A stretch of DNA of 64,000 bases from Lacinutrix himadriensis (GCF_001418105.1 NZ_LIQI01000019.1:124001-188000); one strand, 5' to 3'. Counted from the first letter of the stretch, positions 51,529 to 61,118 are shown. Notes: generated by a model from the sequence alone, not told the origin. Numbers and translations are program-made.

Positions 51529-53955
51529 ATGAAAGCATCAAAAATGACAAAAAACCCAGAGGTATTAGAAGACATTTCTTTTAACGATTTTAAAACAGAA
51601 GTTTTAAAAGATTACACCATAGCTGTAACCTCGAGAGAATGCAGTTTATTAGGTCGTCGTGAAGTACTTACAGGAAAAGCGAAATTTGGTATTTTTGGAG
51701 ATGGTAAAGAAATACCACAACTTGCTTGGGCAAAAGCCTTTAAAAATGGAGATTTTAGATCCGGTTATTACCGCGATCAAACTTTCATGATGGCAATTGG
51801 GGAATTAACTATCGAGCAATTTTTTGCAGGTTTATACGCACATACAGATATTAATCACGATCCAATGTCTGCAGGAAGACAAATGGGAGGGCATTTTGCA
51901 ACCCATAGTTTAGATGAAAATGGAAATTGGAACAATCTTACAAAACAAAAAAACTCAAGTGCAGACATCTCTCCTACTGCAGGACAAATGCCTCGTTTAC
52001 TAGGTTTAGCGCAAGCATCTAAAATTTATAGAAATGTAAAAGGAATAGATACTACTAATTTTTCTGAGGAAGGAAATGAAGTAGCTTGGGGAACTATTGG
52101 TAACGCAAGTACTAGTGAAGGTTTGTTTTTTGAAACTATAAATGCAGCCGGAGTTTTACAAGTACCAATGGTAATGAGTGTTTGGGATGATGAATACGGA
52201 ATCTCAGTACACGCAAGACACCAAACTACAAAAGAAAACATCTCTGAAATTTTAAAAGGATTTCAAAGAGAAAAAGGCACTAACGGTTACGAAATTTTAA
52301 GAGTTAAAGGTTGGGATTATCCTACATTAGTAGATACTTACCAAAAAGCTTCTAAAATTGCAAGAACACAACATGTTCCTGTTTTAATTCATGTGAATGA
52401 ATTAACGCAACCTCAAGGACATTCTACTTCTGGTTCACACGAACGTTATAAAGATACCGAACGCCTTAATTGGGAAGCAGAACACGATTGTAATCTTAAA
52501 ATGCGTGAATGGTTAATTGCAAATAATATTGCAACTAAAGATGAACTTAGAGTCATCGAAAAAGACATTAAAAAGCAAGTCCGTGAAGGTAAAAAAGCCG
52601 CTTGGTCTGCTTATAATAATCCAATCATACAAGAGAGAAATGAACTTGTTTCGCTTTTACAAAACTTAGCGAATTCTAGTGCTAACAAAGCATTTATCAC
52701 AAAACTCACAAACGATCTAATTGCTATTATTGAGCCTATTAGAAAAGATAATCTTTCTACAGCTAGAAAAGCATTACGTTATGTACTTAGTGAAACTTCT
52801 GCCGAGAAAACACAAATTATAAATTGGATAAATACCTATATAGATACTATACAACCTAAATACAGTTCCCATTTACATAGTGAATCTAAACTGTCGGCTT
52901 TACATGTAAAAGAAGTAAAACCAAGCTATGACGATGATGCTAAATTGGTAGATGGACGATTAGTAATTAGAGATAATTTCGATGCTCTTTTTACAAACCA
53001 TCCTGAAGTATTAATCTTCGGAGAAGATGCTGGTCATATTGGTGATGTAAACCAAGGTCTAGAAGGTATGCAAGAAAAGTATGGGGATTTACGTGTTTCC
53101 GATGTAGGTATTCGTGAAGCAACCATTTTAGGACAAGGAATTGGAATGGCAATGCGTGGTCTTAGACCAATTGCCGAAATACAATACCTAGACTATATTT
53201 TATACGCTTTACAAATAATGAGTGATGATTTAGCAACACTACATTATAGAACGCATGGACGTCAAAAAGCACCATTAATTATTCGTACTCGTGGACATAG
53301 ACTAGAAGGTATTTGGCATTCTGGTTCGCAAATGGGAGGTGTTATTAACCTAGTTCGTGGTATTCATGTTTTAGTTCCAAGAAATATGACTAAAGCTGCT
53401 GGTTTTTACAATACATTATTAGAAAGTGATGAGCCTGCATTAATTGTAGAATGTTTAAATGGATACAGATTAAAAGAAAAAATGCCAAACAATATTGGCG
53501 AATTTAGAACTCCTTTAGGTGTTGTAGAAACCGTAAAAGAAGGAAGTGATATCACTTTAGTTTCTTATGGTTCTACACTAAATATTGTGAATCAAGCCGC
53601 TAAAGAGTTGATAGAAGTTGGTATTAATGCCGAAGTTATTGATATTCAATCCTTATTACCTTTTGATTTGAATCATGACATTGTAAAAAGTATAGCAAAA
53701 ACAAATCGTCTAATGGTAATAGATGAAGATGTTCCTGGAGGAGCTTCTGCTTATATTTTAAACGAAATATTAAACACACAAAACGCATACGAACATTTAG
53801 ATAGTAAACCACAAACCTTAACCGCAAAAAGCCATCGTCCTGCTTATGGAACCGATGGAGATTATTTTTCTAAACCATCTCTAGAAGATATTTTTGAAGC
53901 GGTATATAAAGTAATGCATGAGGCAAATCCTAGTGATTTTCCAAAATTGAGATAA
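51529..53955 (+). CDS. 2-oxoacid dehydrogenase E1, fused alpha and beta subunits
   Basis: An 808-aa thiamine-diphosphate enzyme, fused head to tail. The alpha part (about 1-450) has YYRDQTFMMAIGELT, the cofactor-binding block WGTIGNASTSEGLFFETINAAG and HTSGSHERY-type sequences. The beta part (about 470-808) has FGEDAGHIGDVNQGLEGM, DVGIREATILGQGIGMAMRG, GHSRGS-like RGHRLEGIWHSGSQ and the closing LMVIDEDVPGGASAYI. Such fusions are common in Bacteroidetes and are usually annotated as the branched-chain (2-oxoisovalerate) or pyruvate E1. The E2 and E3 genes are not adjacent. A terminator follows at 53983. Confidence 0.92.
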   Translation: MKASKMTKNPEVLEDISFNDFKTEVLKDYTIAVTSRECSLLGRREVLTGKAKFGIFGDGKEIPQLAWAKAFKNGDFRSGYYRDQTFMMAIGELTIEQFFAGLYAHTDINHDPMSAGRQMGGHFATHSLDENGNWNNLTKQKNSSADISPTAGQMPRLLGLAQASKIYRNVKGIDTTNFSEEGNEVAWGTIGNASTSEGLFFETINAAGVLQVPMVMSVWDDEYGISVHARHQTTKENISEILKGFQREKGTNGYEILRVKGWDYPTLVDTYQKASKIARTQHVPVLIHVNELTQPQGHSTSGSHERYKDTERLNWEAEHDCNLKMREWLIANNIATKDELRVIEKDIKKQVREGKKAAWSAYNNPIIQERNELVSLLQNLANSSANKAFITKLTNDLIAIIEPIRKDNLSTARKALRYVLSETSAEKTQIINWINTYIDTIQPKYSSHLHSESKLSALHVKEVKPSYDDDAKLVDGRLVIRDNFDALFTNHPEVLIFGEDAGHIGDVNQGLEGMQEKYGDLRVSDVGIREATILGQGIGMAMRGLRPIAEIQYLDYILYALQIMSDDLATLHYRTHGRQKAPLIIRTRGHRLEGIWHSGSQMGGVINLVRGIHVLVPRNMTKAAGFYNTLLESDEPALIVECLNGYRLKEKMPNNIGEFRTPLGVVETVKEGSDITLVSYGSTLNIVNQAAKELIEVGINAEVIDIQSLLPFDLNHDIVKSIAKTNRLMVIDEDVPGGASAYILNEILNTQNAYEHLDSKPQTLTAKSHRPAYGTDGDYFSKPSLEDIFEAVYKVMHEANPSDFPKLR

Positions 53956-53982
53956 TTTTATAATTACAAACCATTTAAGAAG

Positions 53983-54013
53983 CCTTTCAAGAAATACTTG
54001 AAAGGTTTTTTTT
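53983..54013 (+). terminator. Terminator after the E1 dehydrogenase gene
   Basis: CCTTTCAAG (53983-53991), loop AAATA, CTTGAAAGG (53997-54005), then eight T. Confidence 0.92.
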
Positions 54014-54041
54014 ATATTTATAAAATCAATCTTAAAACAAT

Positions 54042-55637
54042 ATGCTAACCAAAAACGATAAAGAACAACTTCGCGGTACTATTTTTAGACATTTAGATGG
54101 CATTGCAACTGCTACAACCACTTTTGCTCTTTATAAAAAAGGTGTTTTAGATTTTTTACTGAAAAATAAAAAGGTCACTATTGATGAAGTTGCTGCGCAT
54201 TTTGAAGCAAACGAAGGCTATTTAAACATTGCATTACGCATTTTAGCTTCACAAGGTTGGCTAGTGCAACATATAGATAATGTTTCCAATACCGTTAGCT
54301 ATCAAGTAAATGAAAATAGCGAGGAAGCTTTTACATTAGCTCCTTTGTATGAAGATGCTGTAAAGCTACTCTCCTATTCGGTAAAATTTCCAGAAAAACA
54401 TATTGGTACCGATGCTTTTATCGCTTTAGAGCGTGTTTTTAAAAAGTATCAAAACAACTTCGATTTACAAACTGAAAGCGAAATAGAACAACAAGTTTTA
54501 AAACATATTGAAGGTTGTATCGTTGCTCCTATCATTGTCATGTTAGGTGTAAATGGTTTGTTTCATAAATACTTTATGGAAGCCTCTTTTACAGCAGAAG
54601 AATATCATAAAGATCCAGAAAGCTTTAAAAAAATCCTCGATTTCTTTTCACATTTAGGATGGTTTACCAAAAAGAAAAACACCTATCAATTTACAGATCA
54701 AGGATTGTTCTTCGCTAAACGAGCAAGTGCTTATGGTGTAACCGTTTCTTATCTACCAACCTTTTTACAATTAGACGAATTACTATTTGGTAATCCGTTA
54801 GTATTACAAACAAACTCACCAGACGAAACAGAAAAACACGTACACCGAGAAATGAATGTTTGGGGAAGTGGTGGCGCACATTCTACCTATTTTAAGGTAA
54901 TAGATCAAGTAATTATAAAACTCTTTAACAAACCTATTGACGAACAACCTAAAGGGATTCTAGATATGGGTTGTGGTAATGGTGCTTTTATAAATCATAT
55001 TTTTGATGTTATCGAGCACCAAACTTTACGTGGTAAAATACTGGAAGAACATCCCCTATTATTGGTTGGAGCAGATTTTAATCAAGCCGCATTAAAAGTT
55101 ACTAGAGCCAATTTAATTAAAGCAGATATTTGGGCAAAAGTAATTTGGGGAGATATTGGTAGACCCGATTTATTAGCAAACGATCTTAAAGAAGATTATA
55201 ATATTGAACTTAAAGATTTACTCAATGTACGCACCTTTTTAGATCATAATAGAATTTGGGAAGCGCCAAAAGAGATTACCAATAAAATAAGTTCTTCTAC
55301 AGGAGCTTATGCAAGTCAAGGAAAACGTATTAGCAATAATTTGGTAGAAGATTCTTTGCGTGACCATTTACAAAAATGGAAACCGTATGTCGAGCAATTT
55401 GGTTTATTAATTATAGAATTACATACTATAGATCCAAAATTTACAGCTAGCAATATTGGTAAAACAGCTGCAACGGCTTATGATGCTACACATGGTTATA
55501 GTGATCAATTTATTTTAGAGGTAGATGTTTTTAATAAAATAGCTACCGAAGTCGGGTTGCAACCAGATAAAAATTATTTTTCAAGATTTCCAGATAACGA
55601 GCTAGCTACGGTTAGCGTTAATTTATTAAAAGGATAA
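54042..55637 (+). CDS. Class I SAM-dependent methyltransferase with duplicated winged-helix N-terminus
   Basis: A 531-aa protein. The N-terminal part contains two winged-helix-like units (about 20-75: GVLDFLLKNKKVTIDEVAAHF...LRILASQGWL, and about 175-240: GLFHKYFMEASFTAEEY...FFSHLGWFTKKKNTYQFTDQGL). The catalytic Rossmann domain (about 300-400) has the SAM loop ILDMGCGNGAFINHI and the acidic VGADFNQAAL. Small-molecule O-methyltransferases have one winged helix; two in tandem with this length resemble the methyltransferase domains of AprA-type natural-product enzymes. No other biosynthetic gene lies nearby. The substrate is unknown. The DUF202 gene follows after 7 bp. Confidence 0.78.
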   Translation: MLTKNDKEQLRGTIFRHLDGIATATTTFALYKKGVLDFLLKNKKVTIDEVAAHFEANEGYLNIALRILASQGWLVQHIDNVSNTVSYQVNENSEEAFTLAPLYEDAVKLLSYSVKFPEKHIGTDAFIALERVFKKYQNNFDLQTESEIEQQVLKHIEGCIVAPIIVMLGVNGLFHKYFMEASFTAEEYHKDPESFKKILDFFSHLGWFTKKKNTYQFTDQGLFFAKRASAYGVTVSYLPTFLQLDELLFGNPLVLQTNSPDETEKHVHREMNVWGSGGAHSTYFKVIDQVIIKLFNKPIDEQPKGILDMGCGNGAFINHIFDVIEHQTLRGKILEEHPLLLVGADFNQAALKVTRANLIKADIWAKVIWGDIGRPDLLANDLKEDYNIELKDLLNVRTFLDHNRIWEAPKEITNKISSSTGAYASQGKRISNNLVEDSLRDHLQKWKPYVEQFGLLIIELHTIDPKFTASNIGKTAATAYDATHGYSDQFILEVDVFNKIATEVGLQPDKNYFSRFPDNELATVSVNLLKG

Positions 55638-55644
55638 TATTTAA

Positions 55645-55911
55645 ATGAAAGAAGAAAATACACTAACCACTAGAGATTGGCTAGCAATTGAAAGAACCAA
55701 ACTTGCTAATGAACGTACATTTTTAGCCTATTTTAGAACCTTTCTAGTTATTTTGGGAACAGGAATAGCCATTTTAAAACTAGATCTTTTTAGCGAACTA
55801 AAAACCTTTGGTATTGCGCTACTTGTTATTTCTCCTGTGATACTTTTAATTGGTATTTACCGATTATTTAGAGTAAAAAAAACGATTAAAAATCATTATA
55901 AATTACAATAG
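55645..55911 (+). CDS. DUF202 membrane protein
   Basis: An 88-aa inner-membrane protein with the DUF202 signature RDWLAIERTKLANERTFLAYFRTFL and two helices (about 28-44, 50-70). E. coli YidH belongs to the same family; function is not established. It starts 7 bp after the methyltransferase stop and is probably co-transcribed, with no evidence that it acts with it. Confidence 0.88.
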   Translation: MKEENTLTTRDWLAIERTKLANERTFLAYFRTFLVILGTGIAILKLDLFSELKTFGIALLVISPVILLIGIYRLFRVKKTIKNHYKLQ

Positions 55912-56016
55912 GAATCCTGTGCTTTCATTATAAGCACGCTATTAGATAATATAAAAACCTTCTTGGCTTAGTTTTTGTATTTTTGCAACTTCTATATAGA
56001 AAAACAAAAACCGTTT

Positions 56017-57450
56017 ATGAAAAACATATTATGTATCCTGCTCCTTTTACCATTAGTAACTTTCGGACAGAAAATAAAAATAAAAAAAGGCAAACTTCTA
56101 TTTGATGATACTGCTGTTGCCAATTTTGATTCTAAAGATAAAACATACCATTTCTCCTATTTAAATGGAGACAAAGCTTTTGATGCTATTTTTCATGGCG
56201 AAGAAGAATTTAAAATTGAAGGTTTTCAATGGGTAGAAGTCATTAGTAACGAAGGTGTGAAAACCGAAATTCCTTTCGAAATTTTAAAAGTATCCTTTAG
56301 TGCTAAAAAAATAATGGTGCGTTTACTTTCCGAAAAATACAATCTAATTGATACTAACGGAATTAATACAGAAAACGTAGCGAATTTCTTTGCAGAAGAA
56401 AGAGAATCTTTAAGCGAAAAATACGCTGGTGATATTGCCGATTTAGAAAATAAAGAAGCACTTAAAAAGAGCTTAATGCGCAAGTACAATCCTTTTGTAA
56501 AAGACGATGGTACTATTTTATTTGGAGGTTTTCAAAGTACAAACATTGTTGGTCATGCGTCATTTCATGATAATGTATATACCATTACAGATCTAGATAG
56601 AATTTCTGTTGCACAAACTAAAAAAACATCGAATACAGATACTTCCGTTCATGTAGTAACCTATTCTGGAGATACTTTCTCTTACGATTATGGTTCAAGA
56701 ACCATGATAACGGGTAAATTTTCAAGAAGTTTTTCCCAATTATTAGTGGAAGAATTATTACTGAAAGGCTATACCTTTGGTCGACAAGCAAAAGCAAATA
56801 ATGCAGCTTTACACAAAGAAAAAGTAAAAGTTGCTAAAGAGAATAGCGTGAATCTTTATGGTGTTTCTGGATATGTAATTGATGATGAAGGTGTAAAATA
56901 TGAAGGAACTATTTATGCCGTTTTTGAACAACTAGAATTAAACCCCAACCAAGAAGAACCTAATGTTTATGATGCTACTTCTATAGATAATTACGGAAAA
57001 AATGTGAGCGTAAAATACCTAAACGACAAAGGAAGATCTCGTATAAAAAAATTCACAGCAAAAGACAACGTTTCTTTTTGTGCTATGGATAATGGTGTAG
57101 AAAAGTGTTTTTACGGATTAAAAACAAAAGGAAATACCATGAAGAAAATTGCTAATGCTACTAATTTCGGATTCAACAATTCGTATTTCTATCAAGTGGA
57201 AGAAACGGTAGATGGCAATATGCTACTAAGCAAACCTGGAGAAAACGGAACCTATGTTTTAAAATTCTCAGATAAGGAAGATGGATTCATGATTGATAAT
57301 AGAAATAATGATAAACTATCTAACGCTTTAGCGGAATATATTTCTAACTGTTCTAGTCTATCGGAAGACATTAAAAACAAAGAGTTTGATCTTTCCGAAA
57401 AGGAAAATTTAAAACAAATATTAGAAGAGTATAAAGATTGTGCTAACTAA
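56017..57450 (+). CDS. Exported hypothetical protein (477 aa)
   Basis: The start is the ATG at 56017 (MKNILCILLLLPLVTFGQ), which makes a clean signal peptide; the open frame extends 14 codons upstream. The mature protein alternates beta-rich and Lys-rich segments (KIKIKKGKLLFDD, VKYEGTIYAVFEQ) and ends in an acidic helical tail with two Cys (NCSSL, KDCAN). I recognise no domain. A phase of repeated K-G-K-L-x-D-D type openings suggests a jelly-roll or SRPBCC-like beta fold, but this is weak. Likely periplasmic or surface. Confidence 0.7.
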   Translation: MKNILCILLLLPLVTFGQKIKIKKGKLLFDDTAVANFDSKDKTYHFSYLNGDKAFDAIFHGEEEFKIEGFQWVEVISNEGVKTEIPFEILKVSFSAKKIMVRLLSEKYNLIDTNGINTENVANFFAEERESLSEKYAGDIADLENKEALKKSLMRKYNPFVKDDGTILFGGFQSTNIVGHASFHDNVYTITDLDRISVAQTKKTSNTDTSVHVVTYSGDTFSYDYGSRTMITGKFSRSFSQLLVEELLLKGYTFGRQAKANNAALHKEKVKVAKENSVNLYGVSGYVIDDEGVKYEGTIYAVFEQLELNPNQEEPNVYDATSIDNYGKNVSVKYLNDKGRSRIKKFTAKDNVSFCAMDNGVEKCFYGLKTKGNTMKKIANATNFGFNNSYFYQVEETVDGNMLLSKPGENGTYVLKFSDKEDGFMIDNRNNDKLSNALAEYISNCSSLSEDIKNKEFDLSEKENLKQILEEYKDCAN

Positions 57451-57455
57451 AAATA

Positions 57456-57475
57456 GATTTCCACTTTCGTGGTAA
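57456..57475 (+). repeat. REP-like hairpin before a start codon (copy 4)
   Basis: GATTTCCACTTTCGTGG then TAA; arms CCAC/GTGG. It is nearly identical to copy 3 and ends 7 bp before the ATG at 57482. Confidence 0.65.
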
Positions 57476-57481
57476 GTAAAG

Positions 57482-57961
57482 ATGAAAACAGCTACTGTAA
57501 AACAACTAAAAGACGAATTGAAACATAACTCTTCCGAAGAGTTAATGGATCTTTGTTTGCGTCTATCGCGCTTTAAAAAGGAAAACAAGGAACTACTTAC
57601 CTATTTACTTTTTGAAGCGCATGATGAAACTAGTTATATTGAAAACGTAAAACAGGAAATAGATACGCAGTTTGAAACGATAAATACAGATAGCTATTTT
57701 TACATTAAAAAGAGTGTTCGTAAAATATTAAGACTCATTAAAAAGTTTAGCCGCTATTCTTTAAAAAAGGAAACCGAAGTAGAACTACTACTCTACTTTT
57801 GTCAAAAGCTTAAAGATTTTAAACCATCTATAAAAAGAAACGTTACCCTTACTAATATTTACGACCGACAAATCGCAGCCATAAAAAAGATTATTTATGG
57901 CTTGCATGAAGATTTGCAATATGATTACACGATGGCTTTAGAGGATTTGGAAATGAGCTAA
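57482..57961 (+). CDS. DUF6155-like hypothetical protein
   Basis: A 159-aa, mostly helical, Lys/Glu-rich cytoplasmic protein (VKQLKDELKHNSSEELMDL, LRLSRFKKENKELLTYLLF). The opening matches a family I remember as DUF6155, common in Bacteroidetes and without assigned function. It lies alone on this strand before a group of leftward genes. Confidence 0.72.
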   Translation: MKTATVKQLKDELKHNSSEELMDLCLRLSRFKKENKELLTYLLFEAHDETSYIENVKQEIDTQFETINTDSYFYIKKSVRKILRLIKKFSRYSLKKETEVELLLYFCQKLKDFKPSIKRNVTLTNIYDRQIAAIKKIIYGLHEDLQYDYTMALEDLEMS

Positions 57962-58010
57962 ACGAAATCAGATTATACTATATTTTAATAATTAAAAAAA
58001 ACAGTTAGAA

Positions 58011-58208
58011 TTAAAGAGAATCATAAATTAAGCTAATACCAACAATAAGTAATACAAATGCTCCTCCAATAAATTTAATGGTAAAAGACATATTTATATA
58101 ATCTTCTTTATTTCTTTCGATAAGAAATCTATTCCTAAATTTTATAAATAAATCGATACTGAGAATTATTAGTAAAGCTCCTAATATACATTTAATTACT
58201 TCCTCCAT
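58011..58208 (-). CDS. Small two-helix membrane protein (hypothetical)
   Basis: A 65-aa protein: helix about 4-21 (IKCILGALLIILSIDLFI), a charged central loop (KFRNRFLIERNKEDY), helix about 42-62. This is a classical small hairpin membrane protein. Its ATG is 11 bp downstream of the metal-dependent hydrolase stop on the same strand, so it is probably the last gene of that unit. No family recognised. Confidence 0.6.
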   Translation of the reverse strand: MEEVIKCILGALLIILSIDLFIKFRNRFLIERNKEDYINMSFTIKFIGGAFVLLIVGISLIYDSL

Positions 58209-58219
58209 GTATTTAGAAC

Positions 58220-58897
58220 TTAAAGTTCAATACTATCCCCAATTTCCAACAGCATCAAATCTTTATCTTTATTAAAAAACATTTTTTTTGCAACTTCATG
58301 GTCAATTTCTATATAACCAAAAGTATCATAATGATAGCCTAAAATTTTATCACATTCCACAAAATCACTAGCAAGAATAGCGTCTGTAATTCCCATAGTA
58401 AAATTATCACCAATAGGTAAAATGGCTAAATCTAATTTGGTTTGTAGCGGAATCAATTTCATATCCATGGTTAAAGCAGTATCTCCAGCGATATAAATAT
58501 TTTTATGTTCGCCTTCTAGCACAAAACCACCTGGTTGTCCGCCATAGCTCCCATCTGGAAAAGACGAAGTATGAATAGCATTTACATATTTAAGACTTCC
58601 AAATTCAAAATCCCAAGTACCACCAAGATTCATTGGATGCCCTTCTAAACCTAAGTTTTGAAAATGCGTAACAATTTCAAAATTTGAAACAATTACAGCG
58701 TCTGTACGTTTCGCAATAGCTTCTACATCTAAAATATGATCTTGATGCGCATGTGTTAATAATATATAATCTGCTTTCAGTGTATCAATATCAATATGCG
58801 AAGCTTTCGGGTTTCCGGTTATAAATGGATCGACAAGAATATGTACATCTTCCATTTGAATACCTAAACTAGCATGACCATAAAATGTGATTTTCAT
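58220..58897 (-). CDS. Metal-dependent hydrolase of the UPF0173 (MBL fold) family
   Basis: A 225-aa metallo-beta-lactamase-fold protein: MKITFYGHASLGIQ opening, ligand motif THAHQDHILD (about 48-57), later ligands in HTSSFPDG, IAGDTALTMDM and GYHYDTFG. The order matches the UlaG-like/UPF0173 proteins, whose substrate is unknown. It lies downstream of menA, beyond a terminator, in the menaquinone region. Confidence 0.92.
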   Translation of the reverse strand: MKITFYGHASLGIQMEDVHILVDPFITGNPKASHIDIDTLKADYILLTHAHQDHILDVEAIAKRTDAVIVSNFEIVTHFQNLGLEGHPMNLGGTWDFEFGSLKYVNAIHTSSFPDGSYGGQPGGFVLEGEHKNIYIAGDTALTMDMKLIPLQTKLDLAILPIGDNFTMGITDAILASDFVECDKILGYHYDTFGYIEIDHEVAKKMFFNKDKDLMLLEIGDSIEL

Positions 58898-58926
58898 AAT
58901 AATTTTTTAGAAAAGAAAAATACAAA

Positions 58927-58964
58927 AAAAACTCAGACATATTGTAGAATTTGTCTGAGTTTTT
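58927..58964 (-). terminator. Terminator downstream of menA
   Basis: AAAACTCAGACA and its complement TGTCTGAGTTTT with a 12-nt loop, 140 bp after the menA stop on the minus strand. It separates menA from the UPF0173 gene, whose ATG is at 58897. Confidence 0.8.
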
Positions 58965-59104
58965 CAATCCCCAAAATTGAAGTTAATACCTTCGTATTTT
59001 ATAGTACTTTGGTATTCAACATATTAAATATACGTATAATTATTTGATTTACAAGTATATAGAGTCGTGGATATAAATTTTTCAGTAATTAAATAAGAAA
59101 TAGC

Positions 59105-60007
59105 TTACAATAAATGTCCGACAGCTAAAAGAACTGCTAAAAAGAATGTGGTTAGTGCTAATTTTTTCAATTCAGGATCTAAAGCAACTGGCTCTGTATT
59201 GTTTTTCACCGTTTTCAAATGCACGAATAACGGAATATACGCGATAAAGAATAAGAAATTAAACACCGAATTATAATATAGAATTCCATATAAGGTAGAT
59301 AAAACTATAGCAGAAAGGATTAAAAAGTAATGATACTTCTTCGCTTTAACACTACCTAGTTTAACAACCAGTGTGTTTTTTTCTGCCTTCCTATCCGATT
59401 CAATATCCCTCATATTGTTAAGGTTAAGCACCGCAGCACTTAACAAACCTAAAGTACAAGCTGGTAAAAAAGCAACATGATCTATTTGCTTGCTATATAA
59501 AACATAACTACCTATTACACTTACTAAACCAAAAAACAGAAAAACAAAAACATCTCCTAAACCTCTATAACCATATGCATTACTTCCCATGGTATATTTG
59601 ATTGCAGCATAAATAGAAAGCAATCCCATAACAAAAAAGATTAGGGCATATAATAAGTGTTTCGATCCAAAGGCAGAATAAATTAAACCAAAAGATAAAA
59701 CAATACAAACAAGAATATTTATTTTTATAACCTCAAGCATTTCCTCTGCAGAGATCTTTCCGCTTTGTAAAGCACGCTCCGGACCAATTCGATCTTCATT
59801 ATCGGTTCCTTTTACGCCATCACCATAATCATTAGCAAAATTAGAAAGCACTTGAAGGCTAATGGTTGTTAATATAGCCAAAATAAAAATTTGCCAATCA
59901 AAAAAACCATTATATGCAGCTAAAGAGGAACCAACAATAATTCCAGAAACAGAAAGCGGTAAGGTTCTTAATCTTGCTGCTTGTACCCAATATTTAAGTT
60001 TACTCAT
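59105..60007 (-). CDS. menA: 1,4-dihydroxy-2-naphthoate polyprenyltransferase
   Basis: A 300-aa integral membrane UbiA-family prenyltransferase. The first Asp-rich motif is NDYGDGVKGTDNEDR (about 58-72), the second is NNMRDIESDRKAEK (about 197-210), and nine hydrophobic segments can be counted. It attaches the isoprenoid tail in menaquinone synthesis. The start is 3 bp after the menB stop, so menB and menA are one operon. LSVSGIIVGSSLA near the N-terminus is typical of MenA. Confidence 0.96.
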   Translation of the reverse strand: MSKLKYWVQAARLRTLPLSVSGIIVGSSLAAYNGFFDWQIFILAILTTISLQVLSNFANDYGDGVKGTDNEDRIGPERALQSGKISAEEMLEVIKINILVCIVLSFGLIYSAFGSKHLLYALIFFVMGLLSIYAAIKYTMGSNAYGYRGLGDVFVFLFFGLVSVIGSYVLYSKQIDHVAFLPACTLGLLSAAVLNLNNMRDIESDRKAEKNTLVVKLGSVKAKKYHYFLILSAIVLSTLYGILYYNSVFNFLFFIAYIPLFVHLKTVKNNTEPVALDPELKKLALTTFFLAVLLAVGHLL

Positions 60008-60010
60008 AAA

Positions 60011-60850
60011 TTATGGAATCCATTTTTTTGGAAAGTTTGGTTTGCGTTTTTCTAGAAAAGCATCACGACCTTCTTTAGCTTCGTCTGTCATATATGCTAG
60101 ACGTGTAGCTTCACCAGCAAATACTTGCTGACCAACCATACCATCGTCTGTTAAATTCATCGCGAACTTTAACATTTTAATAGATGTTGGCGATTTTTCC
60201 AAAATTTCTTGTGCCCATTCAAAAGCAGTATCTTCTAAATCGTCATGTGGAATAACGGCGTTAACCATTCCCATATCATACGCTTCTTGTGCAGAATAAT
60301 TTCTTCCTAAGAAAAAGATTTCACGTGCTCTTTTCTGACCAACCATTTTAGCCAAATAAGCCGAACCATAACCACCATCAAAACTAGTTACATCTGCATC
60401 TGTTTGTTTAAAAATAGCATGTTCTTTACTAGCAAGCGTTAAATCGCAAACCACATGTAGACTATGTCCGCCACCAACAGCCCAACCAGGAACTACTGCT
60501 ATTACAGCTTTTGGCATAAAGCGAATTAATCGTTGTACTTCTAAAATATTTAATCTGTGGTAACCATCTTCACCAACATAACCTTGATGTCCTCTTGCTT
60601 TTTGGTCTCCTCCTGAGCAAAAGCTCCAGATACCATCTTTGGTTGAAGGACCTTCAGCAGATAATAAAACCACACCAATACTTGTATCTTCTCCTGCATC
60701 GTAAAATGCATCATACAATTCTTTTGTAGTTTTTGGTCTAAATGCGTTTCTTATATCTGGTCTGTTAAAAGCTATTCTTGCAACACCATTACATTTTTTG
60801 TAAGTAATGTCTTCATACTCTTTAGCGGTTTTCCAATCTATTTCACTCAT
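60011..60850 (-). CDS. menB: 1,4-dihydroxy-2-naphthoyl-CoA synthase
   Basis: A 279-aa crotonase-fold enzyme closing the second ring of menaquinone from o-succinylbenzoyl-CoA. The oxyanion and active-site blocks are FCSGGDQKARGHQGYVG, VPGWAVGGGHSLH, and TDADVTSFDGGYGSAYLAK with the conserved Asp. The C-terminus AFLEKRKPNFPKKW is typical of MenB. A -7-like TATTTTTA lies 18 bp before the ATG and a 16-bp palindrome lies further upstream (60900-60915). Confidence 0.97.
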   Translation of the reverse strand: MSEIDWKTAKEYEDITYKKCNGVARIAFNRPDIRNAFRPKTTKELYDAFYDAGEDTSIGVVLLSAEGPSTKDGIWSFCSGGDQKARGHQGYVGEDGYHRLNILEVQRLIRFMPKAVIAVVPGWAVGGGHSLHVVCDLTLASKEHAIFKQTDADVTSFDGGYGSAYLAKMVGQKRAREIFFLGRNYSAQEAYDMGMVNAVIPHDDLEDTAFEWAQEILEKSPTSIKMLKFAMNLTDDGMVGQQVFAGEATRLAYMTDEAKEGRDAFLEKRKPNFPKKWIP

Positions 60851-60867
60851 GTTCTCTAATTAGACTG

Positions 60868-60915
60868 TAAAAATACATTTTTTTTATTATTTATGTCACT
60901 GCATGAAAACATGCA
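60868..60915 (-). promoter_or_regulatory. menBA promoter region with a 6-4-6 palindrome
   Basis: The gene-strand -7-like box is TATTTTTA (60868-60875). TGCATG-TTTT-CATGCA on the gene strand (60900-60915) is a perfect palindrome centred about 32 bp upstream of the box. It could be an operator for menBA or a small hairpin. The dyad sequence differs from the GTAAC type. Confidence 0.4.
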
Positions 60916-61118
60916 TTTCAATAATTTTAATACCACACACAAACAGCTGTAAAACAATAGATTATATTTTAATGATTTTTTTTCGAGTTGTAATTTCTTA
61001 CAAAGAAAACGTGTTTTGACAGATTTACAAGTATTTCATCGTGTTTATTAGAATATATTTTTAAAGCACTGATAATAAGACGTGTAGAATATAATTTTGT
61101 CTCACATTAATAACCGCT

